Origin: Zygnema cylindricum
Lineage: Eukaryota > Streptophyta > Zygnematophyceae > Zygnematales > Zygnemataceae
Reading direction: 5' to 3'
Assembly: GCA_037447655.1 (NCBI GenBank)
Contig: JBBHKE010001905.1
Span: 124,001 to 188,000 of the forward strand
DNA length: 64,000 nt
Part shown: piece after piece, positions 32,628 through 41,995 of the stretch
How positions within the stretch are numbered: the stretch's first letter is position 1
Layout of the letters: each line of letters begins with the position of its first letter
Made by a program: the position numbers and the translations under genes
Notes under the pieces: generated by a model
Told to the model about the DNA's origin: nothing
The model's input: only the letters and a program-made list of their open reading frames with translations
Databases searched by the model: none

Positions 32628-34901
32628 CTAGTTAATCTTTAATTTCAGACCGCACTTCTCCCTACAGAAAATTAGCTTAGGGGAAGGCACAAGTTTGGTC
32701 ATCATATCTGCTACCATCTCACTATCTAGTCTGTACTCTAAACTGATTATTTTTTTTTCTACTTTCTCTCTAACAAAGCTGAGTCTGATGTCCATGTGTT
32801 TGGCTTTAAAATGATGTTTAGGATTGGCAAAAATAGCGATTGCTGCCTGATTATCACAAAAACATTTATGCACACCACTCTTAAGGTGACCAAGCTCACC
32901 AAGCAAAGACTTGACCCACATCAATTCTTTTACAGCAGAGCAAGAGGCCATATACTCAACCTCCATGGTGGACTGAGCAATAACCTTTTGCTGTTTGCTA
33001 CTCCAACAGCAAGCCCCATCACCCACATATAATACATATCCAGAAGTACATCTCCTCATCGGAGCATCACCATAACAGGCATCACTCCAAGTAGTGATGT
33101 CAGTATTCCCCCCACCCAAATGCAACCATAGATCCCTAGTTCCTATCAAATATCTAAGGACTCTCTTAGCTGCCTCCCAATCCCTCTTATTGGGAGCATT
33201 TAGACTTCTACTCAGCACTCTTACAGCTGCAGCTAAATCCGGCCGGGTACAATTCATAAAATAGATTAGACTTCCCACTACTTGCCTGCAAGGAATAGTC
33301 TGCATGAACTTATGTTCTTCAGGAGATAATTCCTCGTCTAAGACTATGACTCCTTCTTCCTCACTCCCCTCACTTCCCTTTTTCAACTCCATTGGAGTTG
33401 TACAACTATTAGCTTTATCCATTTGAAATTTTTCAAGCATGTTCCCTATTGCTTCCTTTTGAGTCAGTCTTATAATTTTCCTTTTTCGGTCTCTCTCTAC
33501 TTGAATTCCCAAAATATATCTTGCTTCTCCCATATCCTTCATTTCAAATCTCCCCTTAAGATCGGTTTTCAGTTTGTTAAATTTTTCCATTGATTTACTT
33601 AAAACAAGCAAATCATCAACATAAATTGCAATAAATATAAAACCTTCCTCATCTTCGAGAACATAGATTGAGTGATCTGATCTGATCCGAATATATCCCA
33701 GACCGGTAAGAAACTCATCAAGCTTCTTATTCCATTGTCGAGGCGCCTGTTTCAAACCATAAAGAGATTTAATCAGCCGGCATACCTTACTCTCTTCTCC
33801 TTCCTTCACAAAACCTTCGGGTTGTCGCATGAAGATCTCCTCTTCCAATTCTCCATGCAAAAAGGCTTTCTTGATGTCCATCTGATGCACTTCTATGTCT
33901 TCCGCCGCTGCTAAACTGAGAAGTATGCGGACGGAGGGAAATCTGACCACCGGGGCAAAGGTTTCCTCGTAGTCAATTCCTTCCTTTTGTGTAAATCCCT
34001 TTGCCACTAATCTGGCCTTATAGCGCTCGATTGTGTTATCTGGGTTTAGTTTTAATTTGAAAACCCACTTACAACCGATTGGTTTTCGGTTAGGTGGATA
34101 ATCCACCAGCTCCCAAGTATCGGCTGCCATGATTGAAGCCATCTCCTCATTGATGGCTATCTTCCACCGGTTTCTTTCTGGACAAGTCATCGCCTCTCCA
34201 TAAGTTTGAGGTTCATCTTGATGAGATAGTTTTGTTACCTTGTTATTAACCTGTTTTTCTTGCAGTCTTTTGCTACTTCTCCTCCCCCCCTCAAAATCTG
34301 AGGCCGGAATAGATGGTTCTCGTGGATTCTTTCGAACAAACTCGGCTTCTCCCCTATCCCTTGATTCCGAATCAATTTCCACCACGTCTTCCGCTTCGAG
34401 TAGAGTTGTCACTGGAGTTTCCACAGCCGAGTCCTTTTCGGTCTGATTTGTTCCTGCAAGAATGTCATCTTCTCTAAAACCTGGATAGTTAGGAAGCTCA
34501 AAGTCATCGGAATTTTCTGACTCAAATCTGATTTTTACTGACTTCGTATATTTGAAGGGATCCACATACTTTCTTTCATCCATAACTACTAGATGTTTTA
34601 CTAAGATTATATCTTCCCTTTTTAGATCATAATCTCTATATCTTTTAACATCTTCATCATATCCTAATAAGTATCCTGGTTTTCCTTTAGGATCTAGCTT
34701 CCAATTGGACCGATCAGTATCTAGACTGAATACTTGACTGCCGAAAACCTTTAAGTGAGATATGTCTGGTTTCCGGCCTGTCCATCTCTCATAAGGTGTT
34801 TGATCTTTTATAGCTGAAGTAAGAACTCTATTCTTGAGGTAATTAGCACAGTTCATTGCTTCTGCCCAAAACCTTTTTCCTATCTTTTTATCTGACAACA
34901 T
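32628..34901 (-). CDS. C pol: integrase end, reverse transcriptase, RNase H
   Basis: A 757-residue uninterrupted frame. Residues 1-60 are the integrase tail (KRFWAEAMNCANYLKNRV, TPYERWTGRKPD). Residues 60-200 are the linker, including IPASDFEGGRRSSKRL. Residues 205-480 are RT: WELVDYPPNRKPIGCKWVF, HQMDIKKAFLHGELEEEIF, LYGLKQAPRQWNKKL and YVDDLLVLSKSME with the catalytic YVDD at about residue 430. Residues 560-757 are RNase H: TTWSDACYGDAPMRRC, the acidic E in STMEVEYMASCS, FCDNQAAIAI and DMMTK. RT and RNase H copy element RNA into cDNA inside the particle. This is the best-preserved pol here; upstream integrase is out of frame, so a full polyprotein still needs one shift repaired or programmed. 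Confidence 0.9.
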   Translation of the reverse strand: MLSDKKIGKRFWAEAMNCANYLKNRVLTSAIKDQTPYERWTGRKPDISHLKVFGSQVFSLDTDRSNWKLDPKGKPGYLLGYDEDVKRYRDYDLKREDIILVKHLVVMDERKYVDPFKYTKSVKIRFESENSDDFELPNYPGFREDDILAGTNQTEKDSAVETPVTTLLEAEDVVEIDSESRDRGEAEFVRKNPREPSIPASDFEGGRRSSKRLQEKQVNNKVTKLSHQDEPQTYGEAMTCPERNRWKIAINEEMASIMAADTWELVDYPPNRKPIGCKWVFKLKLNPDNTIERYKARLVAKGFTQKEGIDYEETFAPVVRFPSVRILLSLAAAEDIEVHQMDIKKAFLHGELEEEIFMRQPEGFVKEGEESKVCRLIKSLYGLKQAPRQWNKKLDEFLTGLGYIRIRSDHSIYVLEDEEGFIFIAIYVDDLLVLSKSMEKFNKLKTDLKGRFEMKDMGEARYILGIQVERDRKRKIIRLTQKEAIGNMLEKFQMDKANSCTTPMELKKGSEGSEEEGVIVLDEELSPEEHKFMQTIPCRQVVGSLIYFMNCTRPDLAAAVRVLSRSLNAPNKRDWEAAKRVLRYLIGTRDLWLHLGGGNTDITTWSDACYGDAPMRRCTSGYVLYVGDGACCWSSKQQKVIAQSTMEVEYMASCSAVKELMWVKSLLGELGHLKSGVHKCFCDNQAAIAIFANPKHHFKAKHMDIRLSFVREKVEKKIISLEYRLDSEMVADMMTKLVPSPKLIFCREKCGLKLKIN

Positions 34902-35217
34902 ACTTCTAGCACTATCACTTAGTGTTCTATTTAATCTTTCAGCTACCCCATTCTGTTCCGGATTTTTTGGAACTGTCTTTTGGTGTTGGACCCCATCTTC
35001 CCTCAGAAAATCCTCAAACTGGTTAGAAGTATACTCTCCACCATTGTCACTCCTTACTCTCTTGATTGGAGTTTCATGGAGTTTTTCGCTCCACGCTTTA
35101 TATTGTCTAAAACAATCCTAAGCTTCTAACTTGTTTTTCAAAAAATACACCAGGGAATACCGAGACCAATCATCAGTTATAGTCATCATAAATCTCTTCC
35201 CCCCTGGTTAGGGCACT
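34902..35217 (-). pseudogene. C integrase core, frame-broken
   Basis: Integrase core text is readable in more than one frame: a DNGGEYTSN-like block near 35035 and an [15 protein letters not shown]-like block near 34950. A stop interrupts at about 35117 and another near 35207. It joins the protease/pre-integrase frame to the long pol frame. Confidence 0.7.
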
Positions 35218-36000
35218 TTAGCCGGTCCTAAAGGGTAATCTGTGTGCTTTACCTTGAGCACATCCACTACAATCACTTATACCATCACTCTCACTGAACT
35301 GAATCCCTTCCACCACTCCCATCTTTTTCATCTCTCTTAACTTATCTAGATTCACATGCCCAAGCCTCTTATGCCACATCATAATATCATGAACACCAGC
35401 ATAATAAAGTTTCTTCGTTTCATTACTTAAAATCAGCCTAAACATCCCATGGCTACCTTTCTCAGCAATGAAATAGACATCCTCCTCAAAACTAGCAGTA
35501 AAAACTCCTTCCCTAGTGCTAGTGAAAAAACCCTTATCATCTAATACTAATGTAGAGATAAGATTTTTGTTCAGCTCCGGAATAAACAATACATCGGAGA
35601 ATGTTAATATGGATGTCTTTCCTTCTACTAACACTTTCAGATCTACCGATCCTACAAGAGTAGTGGTGACTATCCTCCCATCCCCGTACTCCATCTCTAC
35701 GGTGGGAATCTTTCTTATCTTAGTGAACAGGTGCCTATCCTTACACATGTGCATGGAGGCACCTGAATCTATGACCCAGCCTGCTTCACCTTTCAATCCA
35801 CCGTAAGCACATTTATGCCTTAGTGGAATTTCGACCTCATTTTTCGCCTCCAACTCCTCATCCAAAAGGAGCTCATCGTCCTCGTCCTCGGATTCCGCCT
35901 CAAGTACTTGTGTGACAAGGGCCTTTTTCTTTCCTCTCGGGGTACCACCGGTCTGCCCCTCCTTTAACCGAAGCTCGGTTAGCTTAGTGCACTCTGCCAT
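35218..36000 (-). CDS. C protease and pre-integrase frame
   Basis: 260 residues. It starts in the Gag knuckle tail (MAECTKLTELRLKEG), followed by an acidic stretch (EAESEDEDDELLLDEELEA). The aspartic protease has GWVIDSGASMHMCKD at about residue 92 and ends in FIPELNKNLISTLVL. The zinc-binding pre-integrase has MMWHKRLGHVNLDKL near residue 208 and DCSGCAQGKAHRLPF. The protease cuts the Gag-Pol chain. The frame overlaps the upstream gag frame at 35979-36000. Confidence 0.82.
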   Translation of the reverse strand: MAECTKLTELRLKEGQTGGTPRGKKKALVTQVLEAESEDEDDELLLDEELEAKNEVEIPLRHKCAYGGLKGEAGWVIDSGASMHMCKDRHLFTKIRKIPTVEMEYGDGRIVTTTLVGSVDLKVLVEGKTSILTFSDVLFIPELNKNLISTLVLDDKGFFTSTREGVFTASFEEDVYFIAEKGSHGMFRLILSNETKKLYYAGVHDIMMWHKRLGHVNLDKLREMKKMGVVEGIQFSESDGISDCSGCAQGKAHRLPFRTG

Positions 36001-36925
36001 ATAGTGCCCCGGTTTCTTACAAAAATGACATAAACCTTTGGGAGCCCTTGGTTCGAACTCGTCGGCCTGATTTTCTGCTCCCTACCCCCATAGTTTCCGA
36101 CCGGTTTTCGGGAATCCCTGTTCCTCCAATCAGTCGTTGTTGCCAAAGCTTGGCCACTCTTTCCTCCCCTTCGGATCACAATTGTATTCTCTTGAACGAG
36201 AATCATCCCTACCACTGAGTTCCATATCCACCTTGAGTTAGGCAAGTCCTGCACACGGTAAACTATGTTCACTAACTCATCAGGTAACTTCATCAGTAAA
36301 TAGTTAACCTTTTCTTTTTCACTAAAATCTTTTCCCGCACTCTCTAGCTCCATGAAGAGTGTAGCAAACTCATTGCAAAAATCCAACATATTTCCCCTTT
36401 GTATACATACTCCTTAACTTTCTGATCAGCCAACTATTGTTGCTGAATCGTACCACTTCGGTACATCTCTATGAGAGCCATCCAAAGATCGGATGCCCTT
36501 TCTACCTGCAAATGAGGACATGCAAGTCCTTGAGTGAGATGGCGTAGGATGAAGTACTTTGCCGCCATATTGTTGAAGTCCCAGGTTTCAGTATCATTCT
36601 CCTCGTTCCTCGGAATAGGTGACATGAATGTCGAACCAGTTGCTATTCGTGTGGTCGTCTCCTTCTCCTTTCCTTTGTCCACCACCTCTCCTTCTTTTGT
36701 TTCCTCCGTTGAAGGTGGATCCTCTTTCCTGGTGAATCTGGTTCCTCCAAACCCTGGAGGAATCCCAAGACTTGATGGACGCCCCAACCGTCCACTCACT
36801 ATCCCCCAAAACCTTTTTTCGCATAGAGCTCCTACCATCATACTTTCCCAGTATATGAAGCCAGTTCCATAAAAGATTGGTACCCTAGAGGGTGGGCCCA
36901 TAACCTGAAACTCTGAGACCTCCAT
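35979..36925 (-). pseudogene. C gag, two frames
   Basis: The first frame (36925-36434) starts MEVSEFQVMGPPSRVPIF: the ATG and five codons lie in the LTR, the next codons in the primer site. It continues FIYWESMMVGALCEKRFWG and ends near a stop at 36434. The second frame (36389-35979) has MLDFCNEFATLFMELESAG, MKLPDELVNIVYRVQDL and runs towards the knuckle. About 45 bp of stop-containing sequence separates them. Gag forms the particle that packages element RNA. Confidence 0.8.
36891..36905 (-). promoter_or_regulatory. Primer binding site of C (perfect)
   Basis: GGTTATGGGCCCACC, directly after the LTR terminal TTTCA with no spacer. 15 of 15 complementary to plant initiator Met tRNA nucleotides 25-39, using the family sequence as I recall it. 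Confidence 0.8.
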
Positions 36926-37969
36926 AAGTCCTCAGAGTAGACAGCTTCCAAGAAGCCTCTAGGATAATCCTGACCCCTTTGTGTTTCAGCAAAAATAACT
37001 GCCACCCTGACACACAAAAACCCTGACCACCTGCACCCCTGTGAAGGCAAGACTCCCTTGAGTCGATAGCAAAAAGAATCTCTGAATTTGCTCCCCTGAG
37101 CAGTAAGTTATGGAGGGTCAAAGTTGACCTTTTGTACAAAAGCTCTCTGGGAGAGAGGGTCCTATCTCCTAATTTTTCTAAGTCCTATCTCTCTCACAGA
37201 CTCTATCTACTGATGTACGGAACCAATCAAAATACAGTTCCGTACGTAAAAGTACAGCTGCCGGTGTACTTTAGGTACGGACATTGTACAACATGGCCTA
37301 AATGTCGACACATGTCATATCCGGATTTGGTGCCATAATCTCTGGAGATTCCACGATCCAATGTAATTTTGCCACGTGTCATCCGATGTGGCGATGGCCA
37401 CAATCCGCCGAAATCTTCTTCCGCGATCTCCGCAGCTAATTCCGGCCGTCTGATTAAATCAAGATTTAATTGTAGCCGTAATAAATACTTGCGCGGCATT
37501 CGTTTCAATTAAGAAATAAATGCGCGGTATTGATTTTCTGTCCGTACCGTAATCTGTACTTTCCACATTACCGGATCTATGTATCCCGTAATAAATTACA
37601 GTTAAATGATTAATCCTACGCATACATGTTAAAATAAATATCAAACTATATACTACGTAACACTAGTCCTAGACTTAACGGCTAAGGCTACCGGCTATCT
37701 GCTGTCTGCCGGCCGGTAGGTACAGGAATCAAATCCTGCGGCCGGCACATATATTTTAGATAAAATAAACCCTTTAACTTATATAAATTTCCCGTAAACC
37801 TCTGGATAGCCTAGGTAGCCATGGCTCTAGCTTCCTCTCCAATTTCTTAGTGACTGCGACAAGTTTGAGAGTTTGGAGAGAGAAGTTAGAGGTAGACTGC
37901 CTCCGGCTTCTTTCTATATTTCTATTTAGACCTAGAAAATACTAAAAAAATGTACCATTAATTTCTACA
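36906..37969 (-). repeat. 5' LTR of C
   Basis: 1064 bp, nearly identical to 31555-32614. The stem TGCCGGCC/GGCCGGCA is at 37707-37747. The gag ATG lies 20 nt before its end. Confidence 0.92.
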
Positions 37970-38186
37970 ACAGACATGTGTGTAAATTTGCACTTGTGTT
38001 CCTTTGTGTATTATCTGTATTGTGTCAGATTTGTAGGCCGTTTGGCTACTAAGTTTGCCTTTGGCTATGTTCCAAAGTTGTTAATTTTTTGAAGTATCTG
38101 TGAGAGCTTCTTACGTGACTTTATTCTGTGATGACTACTCCTGCCTCATCATCCTCTTCACTGGATGAATCAGCCACAAAACAATA
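37970..38186 (+). repeat. 3' LTR of A, distal part
   Basis: Resumes the A LTR after the ACAGA duplication; matches 21972-22186 of the 5' LTR, including ATGACTACTCCTGCCTCATC. The end reads ACAATA instead of ACAACA. Confidence 0.8.
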
Positions 38187-38534
38187 GGAAATACTTGCAA
38201 AGTCCACTTACACCGACGCGTGTCCTTGTAGAAGTACGGTACACTTTATTGTCCTTATACAACTATAACACTATTTGGGGTCAGTATGGGAGTGTTTATA
38301 CTCAAAAATATTCTAAGTACCAATCCCTTTCTCATTGACTTATTTACTAAGTACTAAAGATTTCAAATCACAACACTCCCCTAAAGCTTTAGACTCATTA
38401 CTACACTAAGTCTACAAAGTTGTAATAGGTTATTTAGGTTCATGCTGAAGCAAAGACTTAGAAAGTATTCTAAGTTTGGAAATTCCCTCTCACAACCTCC
38501 ACTACTAAACATCCAAAACTTCACAAAAACAACA
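38187..38534 (-). repeat. X: LTR start, pol end trace and 5' LTR remnant
   Basis: 38187-38374 is the sense-start part of the X 3' LTR (TGTTGTGATTTGAAATC). 38375-38386 is its polypurine tract. 38387-about 38420 retains a pol end trace. About 38421-38534 is a second LTR start (TGTTGTTTTTGTGAAG) sharing a CTTAGAATA block with the first. The 38535-38539 flank GATGT matches 20349-20353. Confidence 0.6.
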
Positions 38535-38540
38535 GATGTG

Positions 38541-39867
38541 ATAGTTTTTGTTACCTTTTGAGCTGCGTGTTTTTCTTGCAACCTTTTGCTGCACCTTCGT
38601 CCTCAGTAGCTAGAATGGAGGGTAATCTCGAGTTCTTCCGACCTGTTTCGCCTGCTCCTGTATCTATGGGAACTGGCTCCTCTTCCTCCATGTTCTCAAA
38701 CAGTACCGGAGCTTCCTCCATGTTCTCAAACTGTACTGGAGCTTGCAGATTCATCATAGTCTCCTATTCGGTTTGAGTGTCTTTCGGATTTGCAATAATC
38801 TGATGACTGACATTCCTTTCAAGAAAAATTGACTCTTACTCACTCTCTGAGTCAAATCTAATTCTGATTGTCTTAAAATACTTGAAGGGATGTATTCAGT
38901 ACCTGCATCAAAAGAGCATTCTTCTTTCTTTTCGGAGGTGTAGGTAGGCTCTCCTTTAACCGAAGATCAGTTAGTTTAGAGCACTCCGCCATGCAGTGCC
39001 ATGGTTTTTTACAAATATAACACAATCCCTTAGTAGCCCTCAATTCGGTCTCATCGGACTGATTTTTTGGTCCTCCTCCTCCATAACCCCCAAGGAATTT
39101 CCTCGGATCCTTCCCTTAATCAATCCCGGCTGCTAAAGCCTGTCCTCTTGTACCTGCCCTCCAGATTTCTATCGTATTCTCTTAGAGGAGAGTCATCCCT
39201 ACTATCGAGTTCCAAGTCCACCTGGATTATGGTAGATCTTGTACTCGATTAACCATATTCTCATAGTCTTCTGACAACTTCATGAGAAGACAGTTAACTT
39301 TCATCTTTTCAATTTCCACTTGTCTAGCACTCTCTAACTCTATAAAAAGTGTCGCAAGCTCATTACAGAAATCTAACATCATCCCCTCTTTGTATGAATA
39401 TGTTGTTGCTAAATTTTACCACTGCCGTACCTTTCTATGAGTGCCACCCATAGATCGGATGCCCTTTCCACTTGCAAATGAGGTGGTACAAGTCTTTAGG
39501 TGGGACAAATAATGAAGTGTTTTGCCGCCATGTTATTTTAATCCCAGGCATCAATACCATTCTCCTCATTCCTCGAAACAAGTGACATTAATGCTAAACC
39601 GGTTGTGATGGGTGTTACGATCGGTGTGATTCTCTCCTTTCCTTTCACTTTGTCCATCATAATGATTTCCCCATCCTCAATCTCCTCTGAAATAACAAGA
39701 TCTGCTTTTCTGGTAAACCTGGTCCCCGCAAACCTTGGAGAAATGCCCAGGCTGGATGGACGCCTCACTCGTCCACTCACTATCCCCCAAAACCGTTTCT
39801 TGCATAGAGCTCCTGTCATCATACTCTCCTACTACATGAAACTAGTTCCGTTTAAGATGGGTACCTT
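38541..39867 (-). pseudogene. N gag and pol-linker remnant, protease-integrase deleted
   Basis: In transcript order from 39867: gag start VPILNGTSFM-like text, MMTGALCKKRFWGIVSGRV at 39822, KYFIICPT-like text, the Gag middle, and a knuckle with CYICKKPWHCMAECSK near 39010. It then jumps near 38900 to the linker before RT (RLPSILATEDEGAAKGCKKN near 38620), so protease and integrase are gone. A short internal duplication (QFENMEEAP / LFENMEEEE) lies near 38700-38750. The linker is C-like and continues into D RT if X is removed. Confidence 0.65.
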
Positions 39868-39872
39868 AGAGG

Positions 39873-41181
39873 TGAAACTCTGAGACCTCCATTGGCCCTC
39901 AGAGTATGCAGATCCAAAAGAAGCTAATCTAGATAGTGCCGACTCCAAGTTGATATAAACCCAAATGACTGACCCCTTTACAGTCAAAACCCTAATATAG
40001 ATTCACCCCTGTGAAATAACACTTTTTGTGTGCTCAGTTCCACCACAGAATGCAAAGTTAGAATATGAGATTTGGTCACATTGACCCACTTTGACTTTCC
40101 CTTAGAAATGCAGCTACCCTGGCAGACAAAAACTCTGACCGACTACACCCCTGTGTAGCCTGGACTCCCCTGAGTCCGCAGCAAAAAGAATCACTGAAAA
40201 TGGTCAAGTAAATTGATAGTTATGGCTGGCCAAAGTTTGCCATTTATACAAGGTGCTCTGTGGGAGAGTCAGCTATCTACCCGAAATATTCCAAGTCCTA
40301 AACCCCTCTCTAAACCCTCTAGTACTGAGGTATGGACCAATCACATTACTGTATAGCACATAAAGGTACAGATGCCGGTGTACCTTTTGTACGGTCATCG
40401 TACGTCATTTAAAAAATCAACAAATGTCCTAACCGGATTCGCTCTTATAATCTCCGAAATTCCTGCCTCCAAATCTTATCTCTCCACGTGGCGCCAAGTC
40501 ATGCCGCATCATAAAAATGGTACCGTACAAGAAAGTACAAGTGCCGAAGTACTTTTCTGTACGTACATTGTACGATGTCGCCATAGTGCGACATTTGTCA
40601 CTCCCGGATTTGTTTTCTGCCGTTCTAGAAATTCCGTAATCCCGTACGATGTTGCCACGTGTCATCCGGAGTGGCGGCGTCCGCAAACCGCCAAATTTTC
40701 CTTTCCGCGATGTCGGCGCTAACCACGACCGTCTGATTTACATCGTAATTAAAACTGACCGTCGAAATAAATGTTCGTACTATTTATTTCGTCCGGTACT
40801 AAAAATGCAACTGTTTCTATGCCCTATATACCGTAACCCAGTTAAATGGAAAATCCTACCTATAATTATTTAAATATTTATCAAACCCTATACGTACTAG
40901 CACTAGTCATAGGCTAAGGGGAGAAAGCTAACGGCTACGGGATGTTTGACGGACGGTAGGTACCAGGATCAATTCTTGGGTCCGTCAAATACCTTTTTGG
41001 TAAACATACCTATTATCTATTCCTGTCTCTGTGGAGAGCTTAGGCAGCCATGGCTCTAGCTCCCTCTCCAGCCTTCAGTGACTACAACAAGTGTGGGGGT
41101 TTGGAGAAGGGAGTCAGAGGCAGACTGCCTCTACTCTTTTTCCATCTAGTAAAGACCTAGAAAATACCCAAATATCAACAC
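39873..41181 (-). repeat. 3' LTR of M
   Basis: 1309 bp, ends ATCAACA/TGAAACTCTG. Contains the 10-bp stem TTTGACGGAC/GTCCGTCAAA at 40945-40989. Confidence 0.92.
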
Positions 41182-41208
41182 TCCCTTTATTTTCTAGTCT
41201 ACTTCCTT

Positions 41209-41949
41209 TCAACTCTTACAAACAAAATAAACAAAACACTCCCTCCCCTTTTTCCTTTTTCTTTTCTTTTTCTTTTTATATAACTTAAAAAAAATGCTCT
41301 CGTATTTAAAACAATGCATTAGATGAAATAAAATAATAATTGCATGACACATTTCATTTAGCATCCCACTTATCATAAATCGGAGCAAAGATTTTATCCA
41401 CCTCTTCTCTTTTCCATCCACACTAAATCCACTTTCCCTCTTGAAATTCACACAACCAGCCCCATCCCCAATCTGCAACATATACCCGGATGATAACCCT
41501 TTTACAGGCACATCTTCACAAGCGACATCACACCAAGTAGTGATGTCAAATCCATCCACCTCCAAATATTCCCAAAAACCACTAGTCCCCACTAAGTTCC
41601 TCATAAGATCTACATCTTCTGTACTCATATTCTTATCCATGATAACTACCCCATTTTTTGAACTTCCCTCACTCTCTCCCATGGAATTCTTTCCACTATC
41701 ACTTTCTATTTTAATTCCCAATAAATATTTCTTCTCCTCTAAACCTTTAGTCAAATATTTCTCTTCTCCCCTATCCTTTAAAACCTCTTCGAGTTTCACT
41801 TCTCCCCTTTCCTCGGAATCCGTTGAAGTCTCCCTTTCCGACCAGTTTTCTGTTTCCCTATTGTCTATAAAATTATTCTCATTAATTTTATCTTTCCCGT
41901 TTTCACTTATGGATCCTATATTTGACTTTCTCATTTCTAAATCATACAC
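41209..41949 (-). CDS. M internal frame: chimeric pol-derived protein
   Basis: 246 residues, uninterrupted. Successive short pieces resemble scattered parts of C-type pol. MYDLEMRKSNIG resembles the integrase-tail YDLKRED region. EEKKYLLGIKIESDSG resembles the RT end EARYILGIQVERD. NGVVIMDKNMSTEDVDLM resembles the RT-RNase H linker. FDITTWCDVACEDVPVKGLS resembles the RNase H start TTWSDACYGDAPMRRCTS. Joins are in frame. The first 90 residues are very rich in E, K and S. YVDD and most RNase H acids are absent, so no enzyme activity is expected. Whether it is made is unknown; it may simply be a lucky remnant. Confidence 0.55.
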   Translation of the reverse strand: MYDLEMRKSNIGSISENGKDKINENNFIDNRETENWSERETSTDSEERGEVKLEEVLKDRGEEKYLTKGLEEKKYLLGIKIESDSGKNSMGESEGSSKNGVVIMDKNMSTEDVDLMRNLVGTSGFWEYLEVDGFDITTWCDVACEDVPVKGLSSGYMLQIGDGAGCVNFKRESGFSVDGKEKRWIKSLLRFMISGMLNEMCHAIIILFHLMHCFKYESIFFKLYKKKKKRKRKKGRECFVYFVCKS

Positions 41950-41995
41950 ACTACACTCCTCGACATCCTGAAGTACCTCTTCTCTCTTTACTCAT

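Larger units (their letters stand above)
31555..37969 (-). mobile_element. Copia element C, near-complete
   Basis: 6415 bp with TSD ACAGA at 31550-31554 and 37970-37974. LTRs of 1060 and 1064 bp differ at few positions by eye. Canonical order gag, protease, integrase, RT, RNase H on the minus strand. It is inserted in the 3' LTR of A, so it postdates A. It has a perfect 15-nt primer site and the polypurine tract ATAAGGGGAG. A frame break lies in the integrase (about 34902-35217) and another in gag. Confidence 0.93.
21326..38186 (+). mobile_element. Copia element A, host of B and C
   Basis: 5' LTR 21326-22186, gag to 22849, element B inserted, then gag-pol 27401-30891, and the 3' LTR 30906-31554 interrupted by C and resuming 37975-38186. 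Flanks are CAAAA and GGAAA, a target duplication changed at two of five sites; removing one copy restores the X LTR. Many stops throughout. Confidence 0.75.
20354..38534 (-). mobile_element. Copia element X, gutted and interrupted by A
   Basis: The 5-bp repeat GATGT flanks it at 20349-20353 and 38535-38539, and D-like pol linker coding is found on both outer sides. Its 3' LTR is split: 20354-21325 and 38187-38374. A polypurine tract (RC of ctcccctaaagc) and a trace of the pol end (CRLSVVMSLKL) follow, and the start of its 5' LTR ends at 38534. Nearly all the interior is deleted. The LTR is of the F family: the A insertion point reads GTATTTTGAAATGGC after removing A, against GTATTTTGGAATGGC in F. 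Confidence 0.65.

Noticed and set aside
31555-37969. A host gene for the 757-residue frame
   Set aside because: Clear copia integrase-RT-RNase H with LTRs and TSD.
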